Source of the DNA: Ailurus styani
Lineage: Eukaryota; Chordata; Mammalia; Carnivora; Ailuridae
Direction of reading: 5' to 3'
Length of the DNA stretch: 64,000 bases
Assembly (NCBI GenBank): GCA_002007465.1
Contig: LNAC01000780.1
Span: 248,001 to 312,000, forward strand
Under the pieces are notes generated by a model. That model saw only the letters and a program-made list of their open reading frames with translations, was not told the origin of the DNA and searched no databases. A program made the position numbers and the translations under genes. This document shows, piece after piece, positions 33,431 to 45,274 of this stretch (within the stretch, counting starts at the first letter, position 1; each line of letters begins with the position of its first letter).

Positions 33431-33818
33431 ACAGCGCAGGCTGTAAGGGGACTCAGGTGACTACGGGAGCATCTGTGCAAGAAGAAAAGTGGATACTATG
33501 AAACAAATCATCTGTTTAAGAAGCTTGTTAAATTCAGGCATGTGGCAAAATGTACATTTCTTTTTGTTCAGGATAACAACAAAGGCAAATAGAAACTCCA
33601 GGTTAAAACAGAAACTGTACAACAAAGTCATAGCACAAATATGAGGGAAACCAAAATGCAGTATGATTTTTACATGACTGAAGCAACTCATACATTTCAA
33701 TAAAAAGAAAATTCATTTAACCTCACACTTAGAACATTTTCTTTGAGTGGGACAGGGATGCGATACAGATTTATATTTTAGTCTTTTTGAATCCTTCATC
33801 CTATTTGGTTTTATAATT
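33431..33818. other. Unique DNA, nothing recognised
   Basis: May continue the old LINE to its left, but no block is clear enough. Confidence 0.35.
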
Positions 33819-34160
33819 GTTATGGACTGAATGTTTGTGTCCCCCACCTCCAAAATTCGTATGTTGAAGCCTAATCCTCTGCGTGATAGGAATTGGTGGT
33901 GGGGCTTTGGGGAGATGATTAGGTCATGAGTGTGGGGCCCTCATGAATAATATTAGTGCCCTTGTGAAAGAAAACCAGAGAGCTCTCTTGTCCCTTCCAC
34001 TATGAGAGGACACCACAAAGAGATGGTAATCCATGAACCAGGAAGTGGGTCCAGCAGATACCAGATCTGCTGGTACTTTGATCTTGGCCTTCTCAGCCTC
34101 CACAGTTGTGAAAAGCCACCTACCCTATGGCATTTTTTTATACCATTCCCAATGCACTGT
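33819..34160 (+). mobile_element. MLT1 LTR (MaLR)
   Basis: Starts TGTTATGGACTGAATGTTTG at 33819. It then shows 'ccaaaattcgtatgttgaag', 'gatgattaggtcatgagtg', 'gccctcatgaataatattag', 'ccatgaaccaggaagtgggt' and 'cctccacagttgtga'. This is the classic MLT1 order. The AATAAA block is deleted. It is a solo LTR. Confidence 0.85.
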
Positions 34161-34244
34161 TCCTCCACCTGGTTCACTTTTTGACTCTGTCTTCCAGTCT
34201 GGGAAATTTTTCAACAGTGTGACCTTTTAAATAAGATCATCTAG

Positions 34245-34415
34245 TTTTGAATTTTAGCTTAAACACTTACAGGGTATACAACCTTCAGTAAGTTACTCCA
34301 TGAATCTTGGTTTCAGTATTGTATAGTAGGAATGATAACAATAATAACCATCTTCAACTTTGAAGGGGCATTGTGTGCACAAAATGAGATAATGTATATG
34401 TATTTGAAAAAGTCT
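34245..34415 (-). mobile_element. MIR, antisense
   Basis: 'ccttcagtaagttactccat', 'ggtttcagtattgtatagta' and 'aatgagataatgtatatg' follow the reverse-complement MIR order. Confidence 0.7.
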
Positions 34416-34612
34416 TTTAAAATATAACATGAAAAAATATCAATTATATTAAAGTGCAAAATTTCAAAAAGTAGTATTTTCACCTTCCATTCTTTCTGCC
34501 ATTCAATTCCATACAAAGTCTTCCGAGTATTTGATCTTCATTTGATGATTCTTCTACTGATCTTTCCAAAGACTGTAATACTCTTACCATCTATTTACCA
34601 CAAAACATAATT

Positions 34613-34796
34613 TTTAAAGATTTTATTTATTTATTTGATAGAGAGAGTGCCTGCGTGCCCATGTGCAGAAGGAGATGGAGAGGCAGACTCCCCACTGATC
34701 AGGGAGCCCACCACAGGGCTCTTGATCCCAGGACCCTGAGATCATGAACTGAGCTGAAGGCAGATGCTTAACCGACTAAGCCACCAAGGCACCCCA
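34613..34796 (-). mobile_element. Carnivore SINE, older form, antisense
   Basis: Antisense copy with 'gagagtgcctgcgtgcccat' in the 3' part and 'agatgcttaaccgactaagc' in the head, an older subfamily. Imperfect A/T-rich flanks only. Confidence 0.85.
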
Positions 34797-35167
34797 AGCA
34801 TATATATATTTTTAAAACTCTGTAGAAAATTATGGTAAGCAGTCAGGTTTGAGAACATTGATTTGAATGTTTCTGTATTCTTATGGAAAAAGAATCAAGA
34901 GTGATGTGGACCTAACAGGGCTTACAGTACATGACTCTTACATATGCATAAAATATCACCACATCTGTTATTTTACTTGAGTCTGATGCCAAATGAATGC
35001 CGTGGATAAATACACTTTTCCATTATACCATTCAAATGAATGCAGAAACAATAAGTAATCAAAGATCAGCCATCTAGGAGGTAGGAGAACCACAAGTTCA
35101 CTCTTACTTTGATTTTAGGCCCAGTGCTCTTTCCATGGCACCAGATTCAAGCTTTTAAAACTTTCCA
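34797..35167. other. Unique DNA, nothing recognised
   Basis: No repeat or gene signal. Confidence 0.4.
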
Positions 35168-35180
35168 CCCATCCTGCTTT

Positions 35181-35382
35181 ATTTTTGTTTGTCTGTCTGT
35201 CTGCTTGTTTGTTTGTTTATTTGACAGAGAGAGAGTGATCACAAGTAGGCAGAGAGGCAGGCAGAGAGAGAGGGGGGAAGCAGGCTCCCGCAGAGAGCCC
35301 GACGCGGGGCTCGATCCCAGGACCCTGAGATCAGGACCTGAGCCGAAGGCAGAGGCTTAACCCACTGAGCCACCCAGGCGCC
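35181..35382 (-). mobile_element. Carnivore SINE, young-looking, antisense
   Basis: Antisense copy with a variable tail of tctg and tttg units. Exact 13-bp TSD cccatcctgcttt at 35168-35180 and 35383-35395. The body is close to the common form apart from a small deletion near 35290. Confidence 0.95.
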
Positions 35383-35628
35383 CCCATCCTGCTTTCTTAT
35401 TCCTCATTCCCAACACTCCTCCTATCGATATTCTTTGGAAACCCCTGTTTTATAAAGTATCTCTATTTGGGGTCATGTCTAGTTGAGGGTTCAGGTTTTT
35501 CCTTGTCCGGTGTAAACATATGATTCAACACACCAGACATATTCTCACCAAGATGTACAATGGTTTTATCCTTTCATTTATCTAAGATTTTTGCCCTTAA
35601 GATATTTCCCTTAGATCAACACAATCTT

Positions 35629-35831
35629 TTTTTTTTAAGATTTTATTTATTTATTTGACACAGAGAGAGAGAGATTACAAGTAGGCAGAGAGGCAGGCAG
35701 AGAGACAGGGAGAGGAGGAAGCAAGCTCCCTGCTGAGCAGAGAGCCCTATGTGGGCCTCGATCCCAGGACCCTGAGATCATGACCTGAGCTGAAAGCAGA
35801 GGCTTTAACCCACTGAGCCACCCAAGTGCCC
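35629..35831 (-). mobile_element. Carnivore SINE, young-looking, antisense
   Basis: Full-length antisense copy. Exact 16-bp TSD agatcaacacaatctt at 35613-35628 and 35832-35847. Confidence 0.95.
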
Positions 35832-35984
35832 AGATCAACACAATCTTTACTCCTCTGATTATCTTTCTGGGTATCTGCAGACCAGTACAGAAGACCGCAC
35901 ATGGTGTGGACTGTTCCTTACTCTCCGTCCTTATCAAGAACCTCTGTGTCACTCCACAGTCCAGTTCAGTTCATGCTTTGTTCA

Positions 35985-36415
35985 CTCTCTAATACGTAAC
36001 ACTTCAAATCTTATCTCACTTCCCACTCTTCAACTTACAGTCAGTAGACTTCTGTCTTGATGGTACCACTGAAGCTTCTCCTAAAATGAACCCCTGATAC
36101 CCAAATCCAGTGAACTGTGTTCAATTCTGGCCTATTTGACCTCTCTGTGAAATTTGATCCTAGAACATTCCTTTCTTGAAATTGCCTCTTTCCTCTACAT
36201 AATTCTCAACTGATTGTCTTACTTAGGTCTATGTAATTTTTTCAAGTTTTTATTTTCTTCCTGGCCAACGTATAATGATGTTTCCTGGGGAATATCTAAG
36301 GTTTTGTCCTTAACCTCTTCTTACTCTATATGTTCTCCCTGAAAAAAAATCTCCCACTCCTTTCACCTCAAACATCCCACCATATGCCAATAAAGCTTGC
36401 ATCTATCACTGTAAG
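35985..36415 (+). mobile_element. L2 LINE relic, part 1
   Basis: 'aacctcttcttactctatat' near 36315 and the sequence around it fit the L2 reverse-transcriptase region just before the YADD motif. A patch of different character interrupts it at about 36416, and L2-like order resumes at 36906. Confidence 0.5.
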
Positions 36416-36905
36416 TATAGGAGGGTGAGGGGATTTGGGAGCTGAACAAGGAAAAAGATATGATTGTGAGGTAGCAATAGCACCCACAAGCTTTATTTGG
36501 GTGATATTTTGGTCGATTTGCACATGGGGCATGTCTTACAGAGTGCAAGACCACTGAAGAGAAGGTCAAGGGAACTCTGAGGAAAAGAAGGATCAGAGAG
36601 AGGGCTTATATGTCTAGATGATTTATCTTAGCAGCACAGAAGGGAATCTCTGGGCCAGAGAACTCCAAAGAGCAGCAACAGCTTGGGGTTTTAATAGCAC
36701 CAGGGGTTTTATCTATCTATAGCTAACAGATGTTGGGTGCATTTTTGTAAGGTATGCAAAGCAGGCAAGCTCTAAATCGCTAGAAATCTGCTTGTTTGGT
36801 TTATTTTTAAAACAATTGGATGTGTAAAAATTTGAGCTTGGCATTGGCAGGCTTTTGAGCTAATGGGTCTCAGCCTGCTGTGAAGAAATAAACAACCCAG
36901 GGACC
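36416..36905 (-). mobile_element. Possible LTR inserted in L2, antisense
   Basis: About 490 bases that break the L2. 'aagctttatttgggtgatat' near 36489 could be an antisense poly(A) signal. Ends are not proven, and no certain TSD was found. Confidence 0.35.
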
Positions 36906-37355
36906 AATATACAGAGACCATCATTGGCTTATAGATATAACAGTAACTCAGATTCCTGGATGAACTCCAGGAACCTCAAAACTAAACCCAATATCTTTCC
37001 ACTAAATGCAGTTTCTTTCCTATTCTATCTCAGTGAAAGGAATAGTGTCATTAAAGCTAAAGCAACCCACCTATCTGTCCTGTACTCTAATCCACGACCA
37101 TTTTATTAACTGAACTCTCTACATTTTTTACATCCTCTCTTCACCCCACAGTTTCCATCACCAGTGCCTCAGAGCATGGTTTCCCCGTATCTTGACTAGA
37201 TTATGATCAGAGTTTCTTAACTATTCTTCCTCTCTCTAGTCCTACTGTTATTGCCTGGTGTTATCCTTTGCACCACCATCAAGATTGTTTTTCTGAAACT
37301 CAAATAGAATAATGTCCATTTGCTTGATGAAAACTCTTTTTTTTTTTTTAACTCT
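36906..37355 (+). mobile_element. L2 LINE relic, part 2
   Basis: 'aggaacctcaaaactaaacc', 'tttccatcaccagtgcctca', 'ctactgttattgcctggtgt' and 'tctgaaactcaaatagaata' follow the L2 order after the reverse-transcriptase active site. Confidence 0.65.
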
Positions 37356-37362
37356 CCATGGC

Positions 37363-37586
37363 CAGCGGTTGGCAAACTATGACCTGCAGGTTAAATCCAT
37401 CTCTCTGTCTGGTTTTGTAAATACAATTTTACGAGAGTGAAGCCACTGCAACCATTTACATATTGTCAATGGCTATTTTCCTGCTCAAATAGCTGAGTTG
37501 AGTAGTTACACACGAGACCGTATGGCTCACAAAGGGAAAAATATTTACTCTCCAGTCATTTACAGAGAAAGCTCATCAACCTCTAG
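37363..37586 (+). mobile_element. hAT-type MER DNA element inserted in L2
   Basis: Starts cagcggttggcaaactatga and ends with the near-complement ctcatcaacctctag, so short terminal inverted repeats remain. The body has 'ggttttgtaaatacaatttt', 'attgtcaatggctattttcc' and 'gagaccgtatggctcacaaa', a well-known short non-autonomous MER element. The flanking 8 bases no longer match well. Confidence 0.75.
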
Positions 37587-37990
37587 TCTACAAGGTAAAG
37601 TTCAGAAGCTGGGTGTCACATATAAGCCTTTCATAAGGGGAGCACTTGACATCTTAAGTTTATCCTACCCTGTAACCCCCTTTACGACTCTCAATCACAG
37701 CCATGTGAAACTATTGGTAGCTTCCAGAATGTACCAGAATGCTTTATTCTTGATGCCATGATTCCTTCCATTCCTTCTGCCCACTACATACTTCCCATAC
37801 TTATCCATTTGTCAGTCTCCTACTCATTTCTAAGATTCAAGGGCTCTTCTGTCAAGAATTTCCTAAGTCTCTCCCAAAGGAGCAATGTATTCTCCTTCCC
37901 ATATACTTTACAGACCTTGGTCATAGCACCGATCATCTTTTTTTCCTCATATTTAAAAGTGATCTTAGTCTACCCATATTTAGGTGACAG
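37587..37990 (+). mobile_element. L2 LINE relic, part 3
   Basis: Picks up where part 2 stopped ('tctacaaggtaaagttcaga') and runs on through 'gtagcttccagaatgtacca' and 'ctccttcccatatactttac', which fit the C-terminal part of the L2 ORF and the 3' region. Confidence 0.6.
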
Positions 37991-38159
37991 TTTGGCCAAA
38001 TTGACATTTCTATATTTGAATTCATATTCCCTCAAGTTTGAAAGCATTATGCCATTGTTTTCAAGAAGTCTGATGCCAGTCCACTTCTTGATACTTTGGA
38101 TACCACAATCTTTGATAATCTTTTCAAGTTCTTTTTTCACCTCTAGTTTTTTTTTTAAT
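37991..38159. other. Diverged LINE-like DNA, unclear
   Basis: 'gccattgttttcaagaagtc' resembles an antisense old L1 block. Not enough to call. Confidence 0.3.
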
Positions 38160-39240
38160 TAATGACTTTTATATTTTAGAGCATTTTTAGGCTTACAGAA
38201 AAACTGAATTGAGTGCAAAGTAGAGGGTTCTTATACACTCCCTCCCCCACACTTTTTCCTGATGTTAACATCTTGCATTAGTGAGGCACATTTGTTAGAA
38301 CTGATGAAACAAATATATTTATTATTTTTTCTTTATTTTATTATTATAGTTTACTAAAGCCCACTGTTGACACTAGGATTCACTTTTTGTGCTGTACGTC
38401 CTGTGGGTTTTCACAAATGTATAAGTGACATTTACCCACCATTACAGTATCATACAGAACAGTTTCATTACCCTTAAAGTCATCTGTGCTCCACTGATTT
38501 ATGTATTTCTCCCTCCCTACAAGCCCCTGGCAACCTGACCTTTTTACTGCCCTGAGTTTAGCCTTTTCCAGAATGTCACAGACTTGGAATCATACAGTGC
38601 ATAGACATCACATTGCTTTCTTTTGTCTAGTGATATGCACCTAATTTTCCCCCATGACTTTCTGTGGCATGATAACTCATTTCTTTTTACCACTAGTATT
38701 CCATTTTATGTATGTACCAGAGTTGGTTTATCCATTCACCTACTGAAGACATCTTGGTTGCTTTCAAGCTGAATAAAGCTGCTATAAACTTCCATGGGTT
38801 TTTGTGTGGACATATTTTCCTCTACTTTTGGAAAATGCCAAGGAACGTGATTGCTGGATGGCTTGGTAAGAGTATGTTCAGTTTGAGAAGAAATTGACAA
38901 ACTGTCTTCCAAAGCGGCTGTACCACTTTGCATTCCTAGCAGCATGAATGAGACCTCTTATTGCTCCACATCCTTGTCAGCATTTGGTGCTGTCAGTGTT
39001 CCAGATTTTGGCCATTCTAAGAGGTGTATAGAGGTATCTCATTGTCTTAATTTGCATTTTCCTGAGGACATACGGCATTGAGCATCTTTTCATATGCTTA
39101 TTTGAGTGTTTGTATACCTTCTTCACTTATGTATATACATAAGCATGTGTATACCTTGCTTGATGAGGTATCTTTTCAGCTCTTTTGCCCATTTTTTAAT
39201 TTGATTGTTTGATTTCTTATTGTTGTATTTTACTAATAAC
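38160..39240 (-). mobile_element. L1 (L1MB/MC type), 3' UTR and ORF2 end, antisense
   Basis: Clear antisense L1 of 1.1 kb: 'ggcttacagaaaaactgaat' (UTR), 'cagacttggaatcatacagt', 'gaataaagctgctataaact', 'ggccattctaagaggtgtat' and 'agctcttttgcccatttttt'. Many stops. Confidence 0.85.
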
Positions 39241-39274
39241 CTTTTACTGTTGTTATAATGATCATCATCAGAAT

Positions 39275-39725
39275 TACCAATAATGAGACAAAACATTTTT
39301 GAGCCCTTACCCAACACCAGATAATGTGTTAAGTGTTTTACAAACATTATTTCATACAATATTCATAACACTATTATTTTATCTAATTGTAACCAGGAAT
39401 AACTGGCTAAGAGAGATTCAGTGATTTATATAAGATCACATAGAAAGTAGAGGCACCTGGGTGGCTTATTCGGTTAAGTGTCTGGCTTTGGTTCAGATCA
39501 CGATACCGGGGTCCTGGGATCGAACCCTGCATCTGGCTCTACTCTCAGGGCGACTCTGCTTGTCCTTTTCCCTCTGCCCCTCTCCTCATTTGTGCTCTCT
39601 CTCTCAAATAAATGAATAAAATCTGGGGGAAAAAAAAGTCTTCATAGAAAGTAAGCAATAGGTCCAGAATTTCAGCCCAGTCTTTGAATCTCCAGAACCA
39701 ATACCTTAATCAATGCAGGACCCTC
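39275..39725 (+). mobile_element. MIR split by a SINE
   Basis: MIR 5' and core at 39275-39442 ('acattatttcatacaatatt', 'agtgatttatataagatcac'). The 3' part follows after the SINE at 39643-39725 ('aatttcagcccagtctttga'). The two parts are contiguous in MIR order. Confidence 0.75.
39450..39642 (+). mobile_element. Carnivore SINE inside MIR
   Basis: Sense copy of an older form (ggttaagtgtctggctttgg in the head). Exact 11-bp TSD catagaaagta at 39439-39449 and 39643-39653. Confidence 0.9.
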
Positions 39726-40017
39726 CTTCTCTTCCTTCCACAGATGTGTGACAGATTTGTTTCTTCTGGCTAAGTGAGGAACATCCAAAGGACAGAGAGA
39801 GTAGCATGCTGGATATAAGGCTGAATGGGTGCATGAATCAATATAACAATCAATACATCTATATCTGATCTGACTAGGAACTTGAGATGAGAAACATATC
39901 TACCTCTAAAGAAAAACAAAAAGCCTGAGACACCATTCTTAATTTTTCTGCTTAAAGTAGACTACTTTGAAAGGTAATTTTTTTCATTTTAGAGAAATTA
40001 AATGTTCTCCTACAGTC
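39726..40017. other. Unique DNA, nothing recognised
   Basis: No feature identified. Confidence 0.4.
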
Positions 40018-40033
40018 AAAGAGACAATAATTT

Positions 40034-40223
40034 AAAGATTTATTTATTTATTTAAGAGAGAGAGTATGCATGCACCTGCAGGGGTGAAGGAGGGATAGCA
40101 GGAGAGGGAGAGACAGAAGCAAAGAAACAAACCCCGCACTGAGCAGGGCTCGATCCCAGGACCCTGAGATCATGACCTGAGCTGAAGTCAGATGCTTAAC
40201 CCGCTGAGCCACCCAGGAGCCCC
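40034..40223 (-). mobile_element. Carnivore SINE, older, antisense
   Basis: Antisense copy with the older agatgcttaacccgctgagc head. TSD-like flanks aaagagacaataattt (40018-40033) and aaagaggcaatggtta (40224-40239) have a few mismatches. Confidence 0.9.
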
Positions 40224-40329
40224 AAAGAGGCAATGGTTAAAGTGTAAGGATGTTTTTCCTCTATGAACTCATTAATGGATGAATGAATACTTTTCAGTCT
40301 GTGGCCAGGCTGATGACTCAGTCACTCTT

Positions 40330-40534
40330 TTTTTTTTTTTTAAGATTTTATTTATTTATTTGACACAGAGAGAGAGATTACAAGTAGGCAGAGAGGCAGG
40401 CAGAGAGATAGGGAGAGGAGGAAGCAAGTTCCCTGCTGAGCAGAGAGCCCGATGTGGGCCTCGATCCCAGGACCCTGAGATCATGACCTGAGCCGAAAGC
40501 AGAGGCTTTAACCCACTGAGCCACCCAGGCGCCC
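40330..40534 (-). mobile_element. Carnivore SINE, young-looking, antisense
   Basis: Full-length copy with exact 15-bp TSD gactcagtcactctt at 40315-40329 and 40535-40549. Only 90 bases from the SINE at 40034-40223. Confidence 0.95.
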
Positions 40535-40549
40535 GACTCAGTCACTCTT

Positions 40550-40965
40550 GACCATTTCCTAAGGCCCCTCCTCTCATGGGCAGACAAGAATGGAGGACAC
40601 ATGCTCAGGTGTTGTCAGGTATATTTCTCTCAGGGAATCAAGTCAATTCCTCATCTATACCATGGAATAGAAAATCTCTGAAGTCCTGTCCCCTAGATCG
40701 TAAGTTTCTCTAGAACAGAAACCATGCCACACTCATCACTATATAGAGCATGCACTAGCTAGTGCATATAAAGAATGCTGCATGCCTAGCCCATGCTCAA
40801 GTATTTTTATTAAAAACCTGAACTGAACTATTCATAACCATAATACAAGGATGCTATGTTTCATCATTTTCACGGTCAATAATAATAACAAAAACAGCAA
40901 CTGGAAAACATACTCCAAATTTAAGTGGCATCTAATTTAATGCAGACATTATGGACCACGTCAGC
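40550..40965. other. Unique DNA, nothing certain
   Basis: 'gtttctctagaacagaaacc' near 40703 faintly resembles an L2 3' end. Otherwise nothing. Confidence 0.35.
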
Positions 40966-40969
40966 TGAA

Positions 40970-41100
40970 AGTTCTCATCAATTCTTCTTTCAGCCTCTGA
41001 CTTAGCAAATAAGGAAATATTGAGGAAATTGAGGTCTTACTGAATTGTCCAAAATTGTGAAGTTCTATAATATAGATTCAAATCCATGACCTCGTTTCTT
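40970..41100 (+). mobile_element. MIR fragment, weak
   Basis: 'gaggaaattgaggtcttact' and 'gattcaaatccatgacctcg' follow the MIR 3' half. Confidence 0.45.
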
Positions 41101-42335
41101 TTTAACTTTTTTTTTTAAGCTTAAGAAGCAAGGCTTCATTACTCTTTCTCTGGGTAGTATTGATGGAAAGGGAATAGAAGCATCAGTACAAACTTGTTCA
41201 TCATACAACCTTGCGTACTGGTGAACTTTGGTAACACCAATATGAAGTCACGTATTTATCTCAAAACTTACATAATTACATAGTTACATACTTGCAACAA
41301 ATATGTTCTTAATCTGAAATGTCCCTTACACATGAGAAATTGAATGGGCAAGAGTCACCAAATAAGGGACCACTAGTGCTCTCCTGATTAAACTTTTCTA
41401 TTCCATTGCCTTTCTTAAAATTACACACTAATTTGTGATTTAAAACTAATCACATAGAAAGTGAAAAAACCAAAACAAAACAGAAAACTCTGTTAAGGAT
41501 TTTGTAACTTTCAGGATTTGCTCAATTCACAAACTTCTATACCATGATGTCAGTAAAGTAGTGGCTATAAGAGGTGATGATAGCCAACATAAGTCAACAT
41601 TTTAAAGTACATTCCTAATAGTGAATGCAGAATATTTTCTATACTGGTATTTTAATGCCATAGCTTCATATTTTTTCATTTCTTTTGTTTTAAATAAAGA
41701 AATATTGTGGTCAAGATACTGTCTTTCATTTCTCACTAAAGATCCTCAGATCCACTGCAGTTTTAAAGACCAAAGTTCATTTAATGACACTTGAACCTAT
41801 AGACTGCTCACTGTCAAGATGATACTTCCTGGCCCTTATCTTTGCCGGCGTGAAAGAACAATGTAATTACCTGCCTCCGAACCATTGGGTTGCCCCATAG
41901 AGCAGCTTCTCTCTTCTCTATCAAGGCTAAGGAGGATGATCCAGCTCTGACTGCTGAAGTAAATGGACCGAGGGTGGCAGCACACTTGAGCTTAACAAGG
42001 TGGGAGCAACCTCTCCATCCTTCCCACAGGTGTGGAGGGAGCCCAGTAAAGTCCTGGTCCCCACTTCACACATGCTCCTCTTAATGGCAGAGCTGCAAGC
42101 TGGGGGAACTGGGGTGGGTGGGGTGGGGGGGATGTGTGGCAAGAAGTGGTGGTACAGGGGAAATGCCAGTGAAAGCAAGTAAAAAAAAGCTAATGTGACC
42201 CTGCTCCCATGTGATTCTCAGGTGCTTGCAGAAGTAGACAGTCTCCCAACACAAGTCAGGAGGAGAGTTAATAGGGAGCTATTTTATCATATAGGAGATG
42301 CACAACCATGCTCACACATGCACACACCCCTCCTT
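41101..42335. other. Unique DNA with a G-rich run
   Basis: Repeat-poor 1.2 kb. At 42102-42131 there are five runs of three or more G separated by 1-4 bases, a strong G-quadruplex motif on the + strand. The overlapping frames at 41890-42182 have no domain. Confidence 0.45.
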
Positions 42336-43082
42336 GTATTTCAAATTATCATATCTTTTCTATAACCTATTTCCATCACCTAAATAATGTACTATTAGCA
42401 TGTTGGCATTTCCACAGCGTTTTTAATGACTACATGGTATTTCATCATACGAATATACTTGTTTATTTAATCAATCTTTATTTGCCAATTTGGGGGTTAT
42501 TTTTAAATGCTGTAAGGAATAGAAATGTGAAAATATACTTTTCATATTTCAAACATTGCAACATTTCAAATAATTTCCTTAGGTAAAATGTGTAGAAGTG
42601 GAATTATTGATGAGAAGGTGATAGGCATGTTTTGACAATTGTTAACATACTGCCACAATGCTGGGCAGGAAAGTTCACACTGCAGCACAGAATGATAACA
42701 CTGGGCTGAAGAAACTGCCTGTTTGACATATTGGCATCAAGAAATCTTGGAATGAATAGAATTTTGTTTAAATCTCGGCGAGAGTGAACAAGATCTCACA
42801 AATTGATTGTGTGTCATATTTTCGTTAATTCCTTCATTGTGACTATTACTAATTCTCCACTGGGCTTTAGTCTTTTATTCATTGGAAAAGATTCTATATA
42901 AGATTTTTTCAGTAACACTCTGTCAAAGATTTTACAACACTACTTTGCCGGTGTGTAGTTTGTCTCAAATTTCAATGGCGCTTCAGGATATGGATTTTTA
43001 TGTGGCCAAATGTATTAGTGACTCCTATATGATATAGGATATATTTTCCTTCTCTAATTTTAGGCTTAGAAATTCCACTGCC

Positions 43083-43294
43083 GGGCGCCTGGGTGGCTCA
43101 GTGGGTTAAAGCCTCTGCTTTCGGCTCAGGTCATGATCTCAGGGTCCTGGGATCGAGGCCCACATCGGGCTCTCTGCTCAGCAGGAAGCCTGCTTCCTCC
43201 TCTCCCTGTCTCTCTGCCTGCCTCTCTGCCTACTTGTGATCTTTCTTTCTGTGTCAAATAAATAAATAAAATCTTTAAAAAAAAAAGAAAAAAA
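43083..43294 (+). mobile_element. Carnivore SINE, young-looking
   Basis: Sense copy with intact gggcgcctgggtggctcagt head and gatcgaggc B box. Exact 15-bp TSD agaaattccactgcc at 43068-43082 and 43295-43309. Confidence 0.95.
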
Positions 43295-43382
43295 AGAAAT
43301 TCCACTGCCACCAAGAAATTACACAAATAAGCATTTTAGGTCTGTGTTTTACATGGAATTCATTGGTCAATAGGGAATCCTC

Positions 43383-43408
43383 TTTTATTTATTTATTTAT
43401 TTATTTTT
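43383..43408. repeat. (TTTA)n microsatellite
   Basis: About six units of ttta followed by a T run. Short. Confidence 0.85.
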
Positions 43409-43509
43409 TGGTATAATGTGAATTATGGCTCTATCTAAAAACATCAGCATTTTCAGTATTTGGAAATGTGAAATCTCTCTAGATTTATTTATGAAGCAAA
43501 TTAGTGTTC

Positions 43510-45270
43510 TGTTTTGCATCATACAAGGCAACATCATTTTTTATTAGTTTTGTTCCTAGGAGGGAAATGAGTGAAAAAGACATATTAAGTAAGGTACTTT
43601 TAAATGCTACCTGTTCCCTTCCAGTTAAAGGACTTCTCATTCCCTGTACTCTACATATCATTAATGAGTTTGAAGCCTAGATTTAGGAATAAGGAGAAAG
43701 TGACTTGGGGAGGACAAAAATAGGTAAGAAGAGAAGCCAAGAGAAAAAAAAGAATACCATTGCTTTTGATCCCAGTTGGATCCTATAAAGATGAGGCAGA
43801 ATTGTGAGAAGCAATCTCTCATTGCCTCTGATACAATCCAAGGGAGAAAATGGTGGGGGCTGGGAGAGGTAGTGATTTAAATGCACCCAGGTAAGTAAGG
43901 GGAAGTCCAAAATGTTGGACAGCAGCAACCCAGTTTACACTGTGAGAGAGACCTTCCCATAAGCCAATGCAAACACAGTTTAAGCCCATGGATGAGTAGA
44001 TGGTGAGTCTGAGGCAGTGCCCCTGGTTTTGCTACAGCCTGAATGCACATGCAGGAGACCCGGGTGTCCCTGAATCCATAGAAGGTCTATAGAGGTCCTA
44101 AAAGGGTTAGTAAACCGGAAGAAACCTGGCTTTAGGCAAAGACTCCTCAAGATATGGGGAATTTGAAACCAGAGCAAATAACATAACTGTTGACTAGAGT
44201 ACATAACTCCATGACATCTCAGAAAATCAGATGGAACTAGTTACATCACTGAAGTCACCACAGAAGGATCAATCCTAATTGGTCATCCCATGATAGTCAC
44301 TCAGTGTGATCCAAATAGCATTATGTAGGCTCAAGGAACCCACTTCTCCCGTCTAAACAAAGTTGTGTCATCTAAATCACCCCCACAAATACCACTAGAT
44401 GTGATCTTGGAAAAGGAAAGCATGGGAATAATCATTTGCTTGAGTCATCCAAGCAGAGGCTAATTTTCTTTAAAAGGCAGTTTAAATTATTGGAAAGAAC
44501 ACAGATTATAAATTTGGACTAAATACAATTATTCCTTCCCTGTATGCCTCCCTCCCACCCAATGGAGTGGAGGATGGGAGGAGCTCATGCAGAAAATGAG
44601 AACAGTTATAAAGGAATAAACCCTAAACTGTCTTGTGGATCCCAGTTAATGAGATTGAATTTGTTAGACTAATACACACATTGCACACACACACTTTCCT
44701 TCCTTTTCATATTTCCAATGGTTATAATGATAACATATTTCCTTGGAAGAGAAGAAACATTCATTTTTGAAATCTTAAGCAGTTTTGTTGAAAATTCCCC
44801 TGCAACAATATATTTTAATACACTTCAAAAGCAGTTGGATCACTTTACTTAAAACATTGCTCCTACATTTTTACAGTCACAACTTACTTGGAAAATTGAG
44901 TTTGACCAACACAAGTTTTCTTTCATCTTGGGCTGCCATTATTGATAATTCATATCTAAGAAGATCTTCCCAAAATTTTCCATGTAAAAATAATGTTACA
45001 GAAATGAAATGGACAAGATACGAGAAGTATAAACATTTTACCTCACATTGAGGTGTGATCCAATTCCATTTTTAAAAGAACATACAAGCCAACCCATTGC
45101 TGTTGAAAGAGACAACTAAAACTTATTAGATTATTCCAAAGGACTTACAAATATAAGACAACTTTTTCCCTAGCCCTTTCTGAGTCATTCCTAAATGGAT
45201 TTATTTCATCTTGAATTAGACTCAAAATTGTCCTCAGATATAAACAAAATTAAAAATAAGGTGATAGGTT
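43510..45270. other. Unique DNA, nothing recognised
   Basis: The longest repeat-poor stretch in the window (about 1.75 kb). No convincing exon. A short (AC)n patch is present near 44685. Candidate place for conserved non-coding elements. Confidence 0.45.
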
Positions 45271-45274
45271 GAAG

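Larger units (their letters stand above)
42340..43500 (-). mobile_element. Old L1 (L1M type), antisense, split by SINE
   Basis: 'tttttaatgactacatggta', 'atttccttaggtaaaatgtg' and 'tgtagaagtggaattattga' in antisense old-L1 order. It continues beyond the SINE with weaker matches. Confidence 0.6.
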
